64,000 bases of DNA, taken from contig NZ_RJVA01000010.1 of NCBI RefSeq assembly GCF_003751385.1, positions 434,001 through 498,000 on the forward strand, read 5' to 3'. Positions 36,668 to 45,161 of this stretch are shown here, piece by piece. A program made the translations under genes and the position numbers. Under the pieces are notes generated by a model. The model searched no databases. It saw nothing but the letters and a program-made list of their open reading frames with translations, and was not told the origin of the DNA. The stretch's first letter is position 1. Each line of letters begins with the position of its first letter. Source of the DNA: Desulfosoma caldarium. Lineage in GTDB: Bacteria; Desulfobacterota; Syntrophobacteria; Syntrophobacterales; DSM-9756.

Positions 36668-37363
36668 ATGGGGGACGTGCACGCAAGACCCTCGCCCGCA
36701 CCTAAAACAAAAAGCCGCTCCACAGGGCAAGATAACGTCTTTTTGGTGCAAGACACCAACATCGATTTGGCCACTCTCTTTTCCAATATCGACAAGAAAC
36801 CGGCCGAGCAGGAAGAGTCTACCCCCTCCCCGAGCTTTTCCAGCCCTAAGGTTCAGCCCCCTGAGGCAAATGAGGTCTCGGCGCCCGTTGAAGAAAAAGC
36901 TGCCCCAAACAAGGCTCTGCGGAAGCGCGTGGCCGTCATTGGAACCCTAATGAGCCTTGGCATCATGGCGGCCGGCGCCGCGCTCGTCCCCAGAATCCTT
37001 GAGCAGGCGCCGCCACAACCTGTTCCGAAAAACTCGGCGGTGGTGCGGCAGGCCATTGCCGTACCAAAGGCCGTCGAACACCTTGAGGTCTTTTTCATGG
37101 CCCAATCCAAAGAAAAGGCAGAGCTCCTGTGCATGAACCTGGCCGTGCACGCCAACCGGCCCAACGCCGAAGCCATCTTGTCCGAACTGGGGGTGGCTGT
37201 GCGGGACGCCGTATACAACTTTCTGTCGCAGCAGCGCCCGGAAAAGAACGTCCGACGCTTCTGGTCCCCCATCGTGGAAAAAAAACTTCTTGCGGAATTG
37301 CAGCAGCGGTTTCCTCAGGCAGGTATAGTTACCGTGGAATTGGAAGACATTCAGCGAATCTAA
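36668..37363 (+). CDS. Single-pass membrane protein with FliL-like periplasmic end
   Basis: A 231-residue protein. A long hydrophilic, Pro/Ser-rich N-terminus (1-78) precedes one membrane helix at about residues 84-103 (VAVIGTLMSLGIMAAGAALV). The C-terminal part (VRDAVYNFLSQQRP, then WSPIVEKKLLAELQQRFP) resembles the end of FliL-type periplasmic domains. It lies between fliA and a small membrane protein, so it could be a second stator-associated protein. The similarity is weak and by eye; the role is not known. Confidence 0.7.
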   Translation: MGDVHARPSPAPKTKSRSTGQDNVFLVQDTNIDLATLFSNIDKKPAEQEESTPSPSFSSPKVQPPEANEVSAPVEEKAAPNKALRKRVAVIGTLMSLGIMAAGAALVPRILEQAPPQPVPKNSAVVRQAIAVPKAVEHLEVFFMAQSKEKAELLCMNLAVHANRPNAEAILSELGVAVRDAVYNFLSQQRPEKNVRRFWSPIVEKKLLAELQQRFPQAGIVTVELEDIQRI

Positions 37364-37390
37364 ACTCTTCGACCATTCAAGGCATGGTTT

Positions 37391-37882
37391 ATGTGGACTT
37401 GGCTGCAACACAGCGACTGGAACACCCTTGTGCAGCTGCTCTTGGACGCGATCCTTTTGTTCGTGGTTTTGAATCTGCTGCGGCATCGACGGCCCCAAAG
37501 CCCTCGATCATCTTTGCCACACGGTCAGGTGATCGAATCCTTTGAACGCATTCTTGCCGAAACCAAAACCTTGAGCGAGGAATTCGATCGAAACCTTCGA
37601 GAGCGCGGTCGGTTGATTCAAAACGTACTGGAAGCCTTAGACGCTAAGCTGTCGGAGGCTCGAGCCATTCTGAAAAAGCTCAGTGAGCTCGAAGGCGCCG
37701 TCCCTCCGTCGGCTTCCACCCCCAAACCCGATTCGTCCTCCAAGACTGGGATAGAAAAGATTCTTCAGCTTGCCAAAGCAGGCCAGTCCCCGCAAGAGAT
37801 TGCAGCCCGCGTCCATCGCCCCCTTGGCGAAGTGGAACTAATTCTCGGTCTTCACAAACTGCAACAAAAAAATTCCCATTAA
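37391..37882 (+). CDS. Membrane-anchored coiled-coil protein with HTH-like tail (DUF2802/SwrB-like)
   Basis: A 163-residue protein. An N-terminal membrane helix (about 13-29) is followed by a coiled coil (45-100), a Pro/Ser linker and a C-terminal helix-turn-helix-like segment (PQEIAARVHRPLGEVELILGL). Similar small proteins follow fliA in many flagellar operons (DUF2802; SwrB in Bacillus, which activates the export gate). I infer a role in flagellar assembly. It is probably the last gene of the motA-to-fliA transcript. Confidence 0.75.
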   Translation: MWTWLQHSDWNTLVQLLLDAILLFVVLNLLRHRRPQSPRSSLPHGQVIESFERILAETKTLSEEFDRNLRERGRLIQNVLEALDAKLSEARAILKKLSELEGAVPPSASTPKPDSSSKTGIEKILQLAKAGQSPQEIAARVHRPLGEVELILGLHKLQQKNSH

Positions 37883-38191
37883 CTGCCCATCGCACGTCAA
37901 AAACCTCGAAAGCGGGGCAAAGCCCAAAGCCCCAACCGGCAAATGCGACCCTCTGGGCGCATTGAGAGCATTGTGCCGAACGGCACTTCTTTAGCTGGGT
38001 TCGAAAAAGCCCAGGCCAAAGCCGTTCCCAAGCCGCTGCCTATCCTCACCCACCAAGACGCACTCGAAAGCTGCGGTGAAAACCGCAAGACTTTGTCTTA
38101 CGCAAGGCCGTCCCCTACATCGGCCGCTGCCCGCATGACCGCAAACTTTTTCGATCCACGACGACGATCGCGGACCAAAAAGCGCACCGAC
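37883..38191 (+). other. Gene-free region before flgF promoter
   Basis: About 310 nt. A small hairpin (GGGGC at 37913 with GCCCC at 37928) lacks a T-run. The frame starting at 37943 is only an N-terminal extension of flgF without a ribosome site. The sigma-54 promoter follows at 38192. Confidence 0.45.
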
Positions 38192-38208
38192 TTGGCACCT
38201 GGGTTGCT
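38192..38208 (+). promoter_or_regulatory. Sigma-54 promoter of the flgF operon
   Basis: TTGGCACCTGGGTTGCT has GG at 38194-38195 and GC at 38206-38207 with 10 nt between, an almost perfect TTGGCAC-N5-TTGCT. The predicted start is near 38219, about 20 nt before the flgF ATG. Confidence 0.85.
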
Positions 38209-38239
38209 AATTCCGTTCCGTGAAAGGAGGATAAAGCCC

Positions 38240-38917
38240 ATGCGACTCAGTCCCTACACATCGGTTCTTGGAGCGATTCAGCAGGAAAAACGCATGGAGG
38301 TCATCGCCAATAATTTGGCAAACGGGGCCACACCAGGCTATCGCAGGGTGGGGACGAAATTTACAAATTTTATGGAACTTGAAACCTACATGCACACAAC
38401 TCAAGGACCCGTGCGTCGCACGGGTAATCCCTTGGACGTGGCCATCAACGGTCAAGGCTATTTTCGTATCCAAACGGATCGAGGGGAACGCTACACACGC
38501 GCCGGAAATTTCACGATTGACGCCCAAGGCCGTTTGGTCACTCCGGAAGGTTGGCCCGTTCTAGGCCAAGGTGGCATCATTCAGCTGGAAAGTTCGAATG
38601 TGCGTATCGACTCCTCGGGTCAAGTCTTTGACGGGGACAATGCAGTGGACACCCTGGACGTGGTGGACTTCGGGGCGAATGTGCGCCTGGTGCACGATGA
38701 ACGGAATCTGCTCATGCCCTCGGATCCCAATGCCTTTCCCATGCCGGCGCAGAACTACACGCTAGAACAGGGGGCCTTGGAAGGGGCAAATTTTTCCGCC
38801 GTCCAGGAAATGACATCCATGATTGAGACCTTGCGCATTTTTGAAGCATGTCAAAAGGTCATGAAGATTTCTCACGATCAAGACCAACAATTGATCAACC
38901 AGTTGGCCAAATCCTAA
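38240..38917 (+). CDS. flgF: Flagellar basal-body rod protein FlgF
   Basis: A 225-residue proximal/distal rod protein. It has VIANNLANGATPGYRR near residue 21 and GNPLDVAINGQGYFRIQTDRGERYTRAGNF-type central region (about residues 61-92). The C-terminus has SMIETLRIFEACQKVMKI and the terminal helix expected for axial proteins. AAAGGAGG lies 9 nt before ATG 38240. Length is slightly short for FlgF. Confidence 0.94.
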   Translation: MRLSPYTSVLGAIQQEKRMEVIANNLANGATPGYRRVGTKFTNFMELETYMHTTQGPVRRTGNPLDVAINGQGYFRIQTDRGERYTRAGNFTIDAQGRLVTPEGWPVLGQGGIIQLESSNVRIDSSGQVFDGDNAVDTLDVVDFGANVRLVHDERNLLMPSDPNAFPMPAQNYTLEQGALEGANFSAVQEMTSMIETLRIFEACQKVMKISHDQDQQLINQLAKS

Positions 38918-38934
38918 AGGAGGAAAACTGAGCC

Positions 38935-39717
38935 ATGATGCGAAGTCTCTGGACGGCCGCAACGGGCATGGACGCGCAGCAACTGAACATGGACGTGGTG
39001 GCTCATAATCTGGCCAACGCCAACACCACGGCCTTTAAGAAGAGCCGCGCAAACTTTGAGGACCTCATGTACCAGAACGTGATTCCTCCCGGTGCGGAAA
39101 CGGGAGCCGCCGGAACAATCCCAACCGGCATTCAAATTGGCATGGGCGTCAAGACCGCCTCGGTTCAAAAGATCTTCACCCAGGGAAATTTTACCGAAAC
39201 GGGAAATCAGTTGGACCTGGCCATTGAGGGCAAGGGGTTCTTTAAGGTGCTTCGAGGGGCGGAAGAGGTCTATACGCGGGCTGGCACCTTCAAGCTGGAT
39301 GCGGAGGGTTACCTGGTGGATGCGGAAGGAAACCGACTGCAACCGGAGGTGAGCATTCCTCGTGAGGCGGTGACCGTCAACATAGATCCTCAGGGAACTC
39401 TCAGCGCCTTTGATCAAAACGGCACACTGCTCGCCTCGGCCAATCTCACCCTGTATGACTTCCCCAACCCGGCAGGATTGCTGAGTCTGGGAAAAAACTA
39501 TTTTGCGCCTTCAGATGCGTCGGGGGAAGCCGTGGAAGGGCAGCCGGGCACGGAAGGCTATGGCACCTTGCTTCAAGGTTTTCTGGAAAGCGCCAACATC
39601 AATGTGGTGGAAGAAATGGTGAACATGATCGCCGGCCAAAGAGCCTACGAAGCCAATTCCAAAGTCATTCGCACGGCGGATGAAATGCTTCGCATCGCCA
39701 ACAGCGTGGCCTCCTAG
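38935..39717 (+). CDS. flgG: Flagellar distal rod protein FlgG
   Basis: A 260-residue distal rod protein of the usual length. It has MMRSLWTAATGMDAQQLNMD at the start, then HNLANANTTAFKKSRANFED, and the C-terminus NVVEEMVNMIAGQRAYEANSKVI-type helix (about residues 223-245). The gene follows flgF by 17 nt, with AAAGGAGG upstream. The extra Lys/Arg-rich loop seen in long distal rods is present as KTASVQKIFTQGNF. Confidence 0.95.
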   Translation: MMRSLWTAATGMDAQQLNMDVVAHNLANANTTAFKKSRANFEDLMYQNVIPPGAETGAAGTIPTGIQIGMGVKTASVQKIFTQGNFTETGNQLDLAIEGKGFFKVLRGAEEVYTRAGTFKLDAEGYLVDAEGNRLQPEVSIPREAVTVNIDPQGTLSAFDQNGTLLASANLTLYDFPNPAGLLSLGKNYFAPSDASGEAVEGQPGTEGYGTLLQGFLESANINVVEEMVNMIAGQRAYEANSKVIRTADEMLRIANSVAS

Positions 39718-39762
39718 GGGGCGTAAGATGAAACGGTGGGTGGCATGAGAGATGGAGGCGCC

Positions 39763-40782
39763 ATGAAAGGTTTCGTGTTGGCCCTTGTGCTCTTTGGAAG
39801 TCTCTTCGGCGGATTCACGGCGGAGAGCATGGCGGAACAGGCCGCTTCGAGCATGTCTTCAACCCCGGAGCCTTCGGTCATCCAGGTCCGCTCCATTGTG
39901 GAAACCTCCGAGGAAACCCTTACGCTGTACGATCTTTTGGACAATGCCCACGCCTTGCCCCCTTTATGGATTCAAAAATTTCAGAGCATTTCTTTGGGAC
40001 CAAGCCCCTCGTTGGGCTCGGAAAAGGCGGTGCGGACCGACCACCTGGCCCCATATCTCAAGAAAGTGCTCACATCTTTGGGTGTCCAAACGGACACGGT
40101 TTACTTCTCCATTCCCGAAAGGATCGTGTTGCGCAGAAAAGCAGCCGTTCTGGAAGCCGAATTCATCGAGAACCTTTACCGCGCCTACATTGACGACCAT
40201 GCGCCGTGGAACGCTTCAGAGATGGAAATTCGCGACATCGTCATTTCGGGTCTAGCCTCGATTCCCGATGGGCATGTGACCCATGAGATCGAAGCGCCAC
40301 AGAATACGTCCTTTGTTGGCGTTGTGCCTGTGACCATGCACTTCTTCGTGGACGGGCAAAAGGTTCGGAGTCTCCGCGTGGCCGGAAAAGTTCTCGTGCG
40401 CCGCACGGTCCTTCATGCGAGTCAGAATTTACGCCGTCATACAATCCTTGAACCGGAACACGTGGAATTGCGGGAGATCACGGTAAGCGAACCGGGAAAA
40501 ATCTACGCGACCCGCTTGGAGGATGTGGTGGGCAAGAGGGTTGTTCGCCCTGTACGCGCTGGGCAACCTCTCGAGATGGCATTTTTGGCTAAGCCCTTGT
40601 GTGTCACTTCCGGAAAACCCGTCACGATTCTCTACCAAGAAGGTCCCTTGAAACTTTCCGCCAGAGGAGAATCCAAGGACAATGGAGCTCAAGGGGATTG
40701 GATTCGTGTGGTGAACCTAGCTTCAAAAAAGATCCTGAAGGTGCAAGTGCTGGATGAAGACACCGTCCTTTTGAAACCGTGA
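39763..40782 (+). CDS. flgA: P-ring assembly chaperone FlgA
   Basis: A 339-residue periplasmic chaperone that helps FlgI polymerise around the rod. It has an N-terminal signal peptide (MKGFVLALVLFGSLFGGFTA), a divergent N-domain (about 45-210) and a C-terminal SAF domain with ASQNLRRHTILEPEHVELRE and VVRPVRAGQPLEMAF, and LSARGESKDNGAQGDWIRV near the end. ATG 39763 with GGAGG upstream is preferred; an earlier in-frame GTG at 39736 lacks a clear site. This FlgA is long because of an extra N-domain. Confidence 0.92.
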   Translation: MKGFVLALVLFGSLFGGFTAESMAEQAASSMSSTPEPSVIQVRSIVETSEETLTLYDLLDNAHALPPLWIQKFQSISLGPSPSLGSEKAVRTDHLAPYLKKVLTSLGVQTDTVYFSIPERIVLRRKAAVLEAEFIENLYRAYIDDHAPWNASEMEIRDIVISGLASIPDGHVTHEIEAPQNTSFVGVVPVTMHFFVDGQKVRSLRVAGKVLVRRTVLHASQNLRRHTILEPEHVELREITVSEPGKIYATRLEDVVGKRVVRPVRAGQPLEMAFLAKPLCVTSGKPVTILYQEGPLKLSARGESKDNGAQGDWIRVVNLASKKILKVQVLDEDTVLLKP

Positions 40783-40820
40783 TCCACCAAGGTCCTTATG
40801 AAAGCACAGCGAGAAGAACT

Positions 40821-41588
40821 ATGAAACCAAGACGTCATAGACGCCCGACAAAGTGGGCCATGCTGGGCTTGTGGGCTTGGCTGTGGATCGGAACCGTGGG
40901 AATGTGGGGATGCGCCACTCAGCACACCACCGCGGGCCGTGCGCTGGAAGCATCGCCCCCATCGGCGCTTTCCTCTCCCGCCCCGCAACAAGAATGGGGG
41001 TTCCCTTCCACGGACCCCTCGCAGCCCAAGCCTGTGCCCACAGGATCCTTGTGGAGCGCCCGTCAGGAATCGTTGTTTCGAGACATCAAGGCCCATCGTG
41101 TAGGGGATATTGTGACCATTATGGTCAGCGAACAGTCCAAAGCTTCTAAACAGGCCTCCACGTCAACGAGTCGGCGAAGCGCATGGAACGGGGCAGGGAA
41201 TTTTATGGGACTGAGCACGCCTTCCAAGACGATCCTAGAGCCGGTGAACAAAACCGGGTATGGGCTGAGCTTTGACAGCGCCTTTACCGGAAAAGGCAGC
41301 ACAACAAAGGCGGATTCCATGACGGCGTACATGACGGCCACGGTCACGGAAATTCTTCCCAACGGCAATCTTGTCATTCGCGGATCCCGATGGACCAAGG
41401 TCAACGACGAACTGCAACAGATCGTGCTCGAAGGGGTGGTGCGCCCCATGGACATCACGCGAGACAACACGGTGCTGTCACAAAACATTGCCGAAGCCAA
41501 AATCTTTTTTGTGGGAAAAGGACCCGTAAGCCGTCATCAAAAGCCCAGTCTATTTGGTCAGCTTCTGGACCTGATCTTGCCTTTTTAA
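40821..41588 (+). CDS. flgH: Flagellar L-ring protein FlgH
   Basis: A 255-residue outer-membrane ring lipoprotein. It has a signal peptide with the putative lipidation cysteine at about residue 31 (VGMWGCA), an unusual lipobox because Trp occupies the -2 position. The mature part has SLWSARQESLFRDIKAHRVGDIVTIMVSEQS near residue 78 and VTEILPNGNLVIRGSR near 180, with the C-terminus ending in LLDLILPF. The start at 40821 has AGAAG upstream. Followed by flgI after 19 nt. Confidence 0.94.
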   Translation: MKPRRHRRPTKWAMLGLWAWLWIGTVGMWGCATQHTTAGRALEASPPSALSSPAPQQEWGFPSTDPSQPKPVPTGSLWSARQESLFRDIKAHRVGDIVTIMVSEQSKASKQASTSTSRRSAWNGAGNFMGLSTPSKTILEPVNKTGYGLSFDSAFTGKGSTTKADSMTAYMTATVTEILPNGNLVIRGSRWTKVNDELQQIVLEGVVRPMDITRDNTVLSQNIAEAKIFFVGKGPVSRHQKPSLFGQLLDLILPF

Positions 41589-41607
41589 CCAGGAGGCCTT
41601 TTTCGTG

Positions 41608-42714
41608 ATGAAAAGATGGTGCGGGGTTGCAGTCATTCTGGGATGCCTGCTTGTGAGCCTCGTTGACAACGTTCACGGCGTACGGATCAAGGACGTGGCT
41701 CGATTCATGGGGGTTCGTTCCAATGCCCTGGTGGGCTACGGACTGGTCATCGGTTTGAACGGCACGGGAGATAACAACAAAACCCAGTTCACCACCAGCA
41801 CGCTGGCCAATTTTCTCGATCGCATGGGCATTCACGTGGACCCAAACAGTGTCCAGGTCAAGAACGTGGCGGCCGTCATGGTGACGGCCAAACTTCCCCC
41901 TTTTGCCCGCATCGGAACCAAGCTTGATGTCCAGGTGTCCTCCATTGGCGATGCCAAGAGCCTGGAAGGGGGCACCCTGCTCATGACCACCCTGCAAGGT
42001 CCCGACGGCCGGGTGTACGCCGTGGCCCAGGGCCCGGTTTCCACAGGCGGATTTTCCACGTCTGGAGCCAGCGGCAGTTCGGTGCAAAAAAACCATCCCA
42101 CCGTAGGTTTGATCTCTCAAGGAGCCATAGTAGAACGGGAATTCCCGGTAAGCCTTGACGACTTGGACCGACTGGATCTGGTTTTGAACACACCGGATTT
42201 TTCCACGGCGGATCAGACAGCGCGCGCCATCAACCTGGCGTTGGGTGGACCCTACGCTCGCGCCGTGGACGGGGCCACCATTCAAGTCGCCGTCCCGGCA
42301 TCTTATCGATCGGACGTGGTGGGTCTCATCTCCCAGGTGGAAGCTTTGGAGGTCAATCCCGATACCGCCGCCAAAGTCGTTATCAACGAACGCACGGGCA
42401 CCATCGTGCTTGGTGAACATGTGCGCATCTCGCCGGTGGCCGTCGCCCATGGCAACCTTACCGTGCAGATCAGCGAGCAGCCCACCGTTTCTCAGCCCTT
42501 GCCCTTCAGTCAGGGCCAAACCGTGGTCACGCCCCAGTCCACCGTGCAGGTTCAAGAAGGCAAGGGGTCCATCAACGTGGTGGGCGGCGGGACCACCATC
42601 GGGGAAGTCATCAAAGGTTTGAACGCCATCGGGGCTACACCGCGCGATATCATCACCATTCTTCAGGCCATCAAAGCCGCAGGAGCCCTTCATGCCGAAC
42701 TCGAAATCATCTAG
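41608..42714 (+). CDS. flgI: Flagellar P-ring protein FlgI
   Basis: A 368-residue periplasmic ring protein with a signal peptide (about residues 1-25). It has VRIKDVARFMGVRSNALVGYGLVIGLNGTGDNNKT-type N-terminus (about residues 27-60) and the family ending TPRDIITILQAIKAAGALHAELEII. AGGAGG lies at 41591-41596; I use ATG 41608, one codon after an alternative GTG. It overlaps the first motB gene by 23 nt, suggesting coupling. Confidence 0.95.
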   Translation: MKRWCGVAVILGCLLVSLVDNVHGVRIKDVARFMGVRSNALVGYGLVIGLNGTGDNNKTQFTTSTLANFLDRMGIHVDPNSVQVKNVAAVMVTAKLPPFARIGTKLDVQVSSIGDAKSLEGGTLLMTTLQGPDGRVYAVAQGPVSTGGFSTSGASGSSVQKNHPTVGLISQGAIVEREFPVSLDDLDRLDLVLNTPDFSTADQTARAINLALGGPYARAVDGATIQVAVPASYRSDVVGLISQVEALEVNPDTAAKVVINERTGTIVLGEHVRISPVAVAHGNLTVQISEQPTVSQPLPFSQGQTVVTPQSTVQVQEGKGSINVVGGGTTIGEVIKGLNAIGATPRDIITILQAIKAAGALHAELEII

Positions 42715-43570
42715 AAAAAATAAATCCGGCGGAGATGAAGGACCTGCCGCCGAAGGTTGGCTCACAACTTACTGTGACCTTTGTACGCTGCTGCTGACCT
42801 TTTTCGTCCTGCTTCTCAGCATGTCCGTTTTGGACAACATACGCCAAAAACAAGCCCTCAATTCCCTCGTGGGCGCCTTTGGTTTCCTGCCCGGAGGACG
42901 CACGGCCATCGGTAAACCCACAGGCATGGACATTAGTGAGTTTGAAGCCCCAATGGAAACCAAAGCCCTCGACTTCGACGTGTTACGAGAAGTGACTATG
43001 AAAAACGAACTGGACAAGGAAGTCGAAATCATCAAGAAGGACGAGACCCTCACCATCGTCCTTCATCAAAAAATCCTCTTTGAACCCGGCTCCTTCGATC
43101 TCAAACCCGCAGCCCGCACTTATCTGTCGCAGCTCGTGCCCTATCTTGCCAAGGATTCTCGGGAAATCGAAATCGGCGGACATACAGACCGCTTCGAAAA
43201 AATTGAGGATCCCAGCTGGGAAAAGTCATCCTGGATGATTTCCACAAAGCGGGCCATGGCCGTTTATCGCTTCCTGTTGTCGCAAGGATTGGAGCCCAAA
43301 CGCGTCAGTGCCCACGGGTTCAGTTACGAAAAACCCTTGGTGGACGGCATTCAATACCCCCATCTTCGACATCGGAACTCAAGAGTGGAAATCGTTCTAA
43401 CCTACAGCCGTCATCTGCCGGCAAGCCTGCTTCACGAAGACCCCACACCCAGTCCCTATTTCAATTACAAGAACTTCTTCTTCCGGTTGTTCCCTATGCC
43501 GGAAAAGAGTTCACAACCCCAGAACAGACCACCTACGGTTGCCACGCAGAAAACCAAAGAGCGCGGGTAA
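42692..43570 (+). CDS. motB: MotB-type stator/OmpA-domain protein, copy 1
   Basis: A 292-residue protein with a short basic N-terminus, one membrane helix with GWLTTYCDLCTLLLTFFVLLLSMS-type sequence (about residues 22-45; the ion-binding Asp is in TYCDLCT) and a periplasmic OmpA-like peptidoglycan-binding domain (GHTDRFEKIED, then RAMAVYRFLLSQGLEPKRV). The C-terminal tail is extended. It is the first of two tandem motB-like genes with only one motA in the window. Possibly it pairs with MotA or with an unseen second MotA. Confidence 0.88.
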   Translation: MPNSKSSRKNKSGGDEGPAAEGWLTTYCDLCTLLLTFFVLLLSMSVLDNIRQKQALNSLVGAFGFLPGGRTAIGKPTGMDISEFEAPMETKALDFDVLREVTMKNELDKEVEIIKKDETLTIVLHQKILFEPGSFDLKPAARTYLSQLVPYLAKDSREIEIGGHTDRFEKIEDPSWEKSSWMISTKRAMAVYRFLLSQGLEPKRVSAHGFSYEKPLVDGIQYPHLRHRNSRVEIVLTYSRHLPASLLHEDPTPSPYFNYKNFFFRLFPMPEKSSQPQNRPPTVATQKTKERG

Positions 43571-43579
43571 AAAGGGGCG

Positions 43580-44323
43580 ATGAGCATGGCGAAAAAAAAG
43601 AAAAAAACGGAAGACGAGGGAGGCGGTGCCACGTGGATGGTGACCTTTTCGGATCTGTCCACCCTGCTTCTCACCTTCTTCGTTCTGCTTCTGAGCATGT
43701 CGTCTTTAAATGAGAAAGCCATTCGAAGCACCTTTCAAAATTTCGACAAAACCAGCGGGATTCTCTTTTTCAAAGAAATGCAAAAAATCCGTAAGAGTCC
43801 CGACATGGTCATCCAAGACCTCATCAAGAGCCTTAAAAGCGTCTACATTGCAGATGTCCGGCGACTCGACGAGGTATCCAAAACACCATGGAAAAAAGAT
43901 TTTAAACTGGTCGTCTCGTCCGGAAATGCCTTGTTGGTGAAGAAAAGGTGGAATCCTGGGGACTTTTCGTTCATCTTTGGGGATCAGCTGCTTTTCGAAA
44001 GCGGCAGTGCCGAACTGAAACCCAGTGCCTATCCCATCCTCGACAAATTTGCTCGTTTTCTGAACGAAGCGTCGTACACGGCGTACGTGGACGGCCACAC
44101 CGACAATGTCCCCATAAACAGTCCAGAATTTTCGTCCAACGAGGAGCTGGCCCTGGCCCGAGGCTACGCGGTGCTGAACTATCTGAGCACTCATGGACAG
44201 GTCCCCTCCACCAAATTGGCTTTGGCCGGCTATGGTGAGACCCAGCCCTTGGCGGGCAATGACACCCCGGAAGGGCGCCAATTGAACCGTCGCGTGGAAA
44301 TCATTTTTGAAAAAATCAAGTGA
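43580..44323 (+). CDS. motB: MotB-type stator/OmpA-domain protein, copy 2
   Basis: A 247-residue protein. A lysine-rich start precedes the membrane helix ATWMVTFSDLSTLLLTFFVLLLSMSS (about residues 19-44; Asp in TFSDLST), then a linker and an OmpA-like domain (FIFGDQLLFESGSAELK; VDGHTDNVPINSPEF; ALARGYAVLNYLSTHG; LAGYGETQP). It starts 9 nt after copy 1. The two proteins differ along their length, so they are likely both functional, forming a heteromeric stator or serving different conditions. Confidence 0.9.
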   Translation: MSMAKKKKKTEDEGGGATWMVTFSDLSTLLLTFFVLLLSMSSLNEKAIRSTFQNFDKTSGILFFKEMQKIRKSPDMVIQDLIKSLKSVYIADVRRLDEVSKTPWKKDFKLVVSSGNALLVKKRWNPGDFSFIFGDQLLFESGSAELKPSAYPILDKFARFLNEASYTAYVDGHTDNVPINSPEFSSNEELALARGYAVLNYLSTHGQVPSTKLALAGYGETQPLAGNDTPEGRQLNRRVEIIFEKIK

Positions 44324-44333
44324 AGGAGCGTCC

Positions 44334-44633
44334 ATGACATCGATCCGGTCCATCGACGAAACACAGCCCAGCGCGGCGCATGAAAGCTTCAACAAGCAAA
44401 AGGAAAGGCTTCAGCAGGCCTGCATGGATTTTGAGAGCCTGCTCACCGCGCAACTGGTCAAGTCCATGCGCGCTTCGGTATTTCGAGATGAAGAACCGGA
44501 TCACGCCATGGGAATCTACGAATCCATGCTGGACGAAGGGCTGGCGCGGGTGTGGAGTCACCAGAAATCCCTTGGAATCGCTCAGTGGTTGTATCAGTCC
44601 CTGGAACCCCTTGTGCCAACTAATGATAAATAG
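44334..44633 (+). CDS. flgJ: Rod-binding protein FlgJ (N-terminal domain only)
   Basis: A 99-residue protein similar to the rod-scaffold domain of FlgJ. It has ACMDFESLLTAQLVKSMRAS near residue 29 and GIYESMLDEGLARVWSHQKSLGIAQWLYQSL-type C-terminus (about residues 62-92). The muramidase domain of enterobacterial FlgJ is absent, as in many deltaproteobacteria, so another wall hydrolase must open peptidoglycan. GAAGGAG lies upstream of ATG 44334. Confidence 0.88.
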   Translation: MTSIRSIDETQPSAAHESFNKQKERLQQACMDFESLLTAQLVKSMRASVFRDEEPDHAMGIYESMLDEGLARVWSHQKSLGIAQWLYQSLEPLVPTNDK

Positions 44634-44654
44634 CCTCGAGCTCACCAAATTTAC

Positions 44655-44682
44655 TGAAGGCTTTTAATGATTATGCCGATAA
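44655..44682 (+). promoter_or_regulatory. Sigma-28 (FliA) promoter of flgN-flgK-flgL
   Basis: An exact -10 box GCCGATAA at 44675-44682 is preceded, 12 nt upstream, by TGAAGGCT at 44655-44662, close to TAAAGTTT. Spacing is 12 rather than the usual 11 nt; a second candidate near 48.8 kb shows the same spacing. Transcription would begin near 44690, about 50 nt before flgN. Confidence 0.7.
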
Positions 44683-44739
44683 ATGGGAATGAGACGGTCC
44701 GCAATCGAGGGGGCCAAAGCCCCCTGTGGAGGCAGATTC

Positions 44740-45159
44740 ATGACACCAAGCGCGAAAGGTCAACCGCTGAGTCCCGAAACGGTAAGGGACGCGGCGCAAC
44801 GTCTGCTTGAACTGGTGCAGCAGGAAACGCAGATTCTGGCTCAAAAGGACTACAGCGCTTTGTGGGAGCTATTTCCTGAAAAAGAGAGGCTAGCTCACCG
44901 CCTCGTGGACGCCCTTCGCCTTCAGAGCCGGGAAGCCCAGACGTCTGGTCACGCCGTGGAAGCCGCAACCAATGATCACTCGGTGCGGGATACGCTTCGG
45001 CGCATCGAAGCCATTAACGAAGCCAACGGCCGCTATATGGCGGAACTGCTTACGATCCACCAGGAACTCCTTTCCCTGCTGGTACCTCAGACCTACGACC
45101 ATGGGGCGCACAAAGCCCTTCCCGCCATCAAGGGATGTGGCCTCGAGACGGAGGCATAG
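44740..45159 (+). CDS. flgN: FlgN-type chaperone
   Basis: A 139-residue, helical, acidic protein with LLELVQQETQILAQKDYSALWELFPEKERL-type pattern (about residues 22-50) and a second helix LRRIEAINEANGRYMAELLTIHQELL, which are FlgN features. FlgN keeps the hook-junction proteins FlgK and FlgL soluble and brings them to the export gate. ATG 44740 has GGAGG upstream at 7-nt spacing. It precedes flgK by 2 nt, the typical order. Confidence 0.85.
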   Translation: MTPSAKGQPLSPETVRDAAQRLLELVQQETQILAQKDYSALWELFPEKERLAHRLVDALRLQSREAQTSGHAVEAATNDHSVRDTLRRIEAINEANGRYMAELLTIHQELLSLLVPQTYDHGAHKALPAIKGCGLETEA

Positions 45160-45161
45160 AC

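Noticed and set aside
37943-38239. A longer FlgF starting at 37943
   Set aside because: The extension covers the sigma-54 promoter and lacks a ribosome site; ATG 38240 has AAAGGAGG and the conserved N-terminus.
41455-42765. A 436-residue minus-strand frame opposite flgI
   Set aside because: The opposite frame encodes clear FlgI, and the composition is His/Gly/Arg-rich without motifs.
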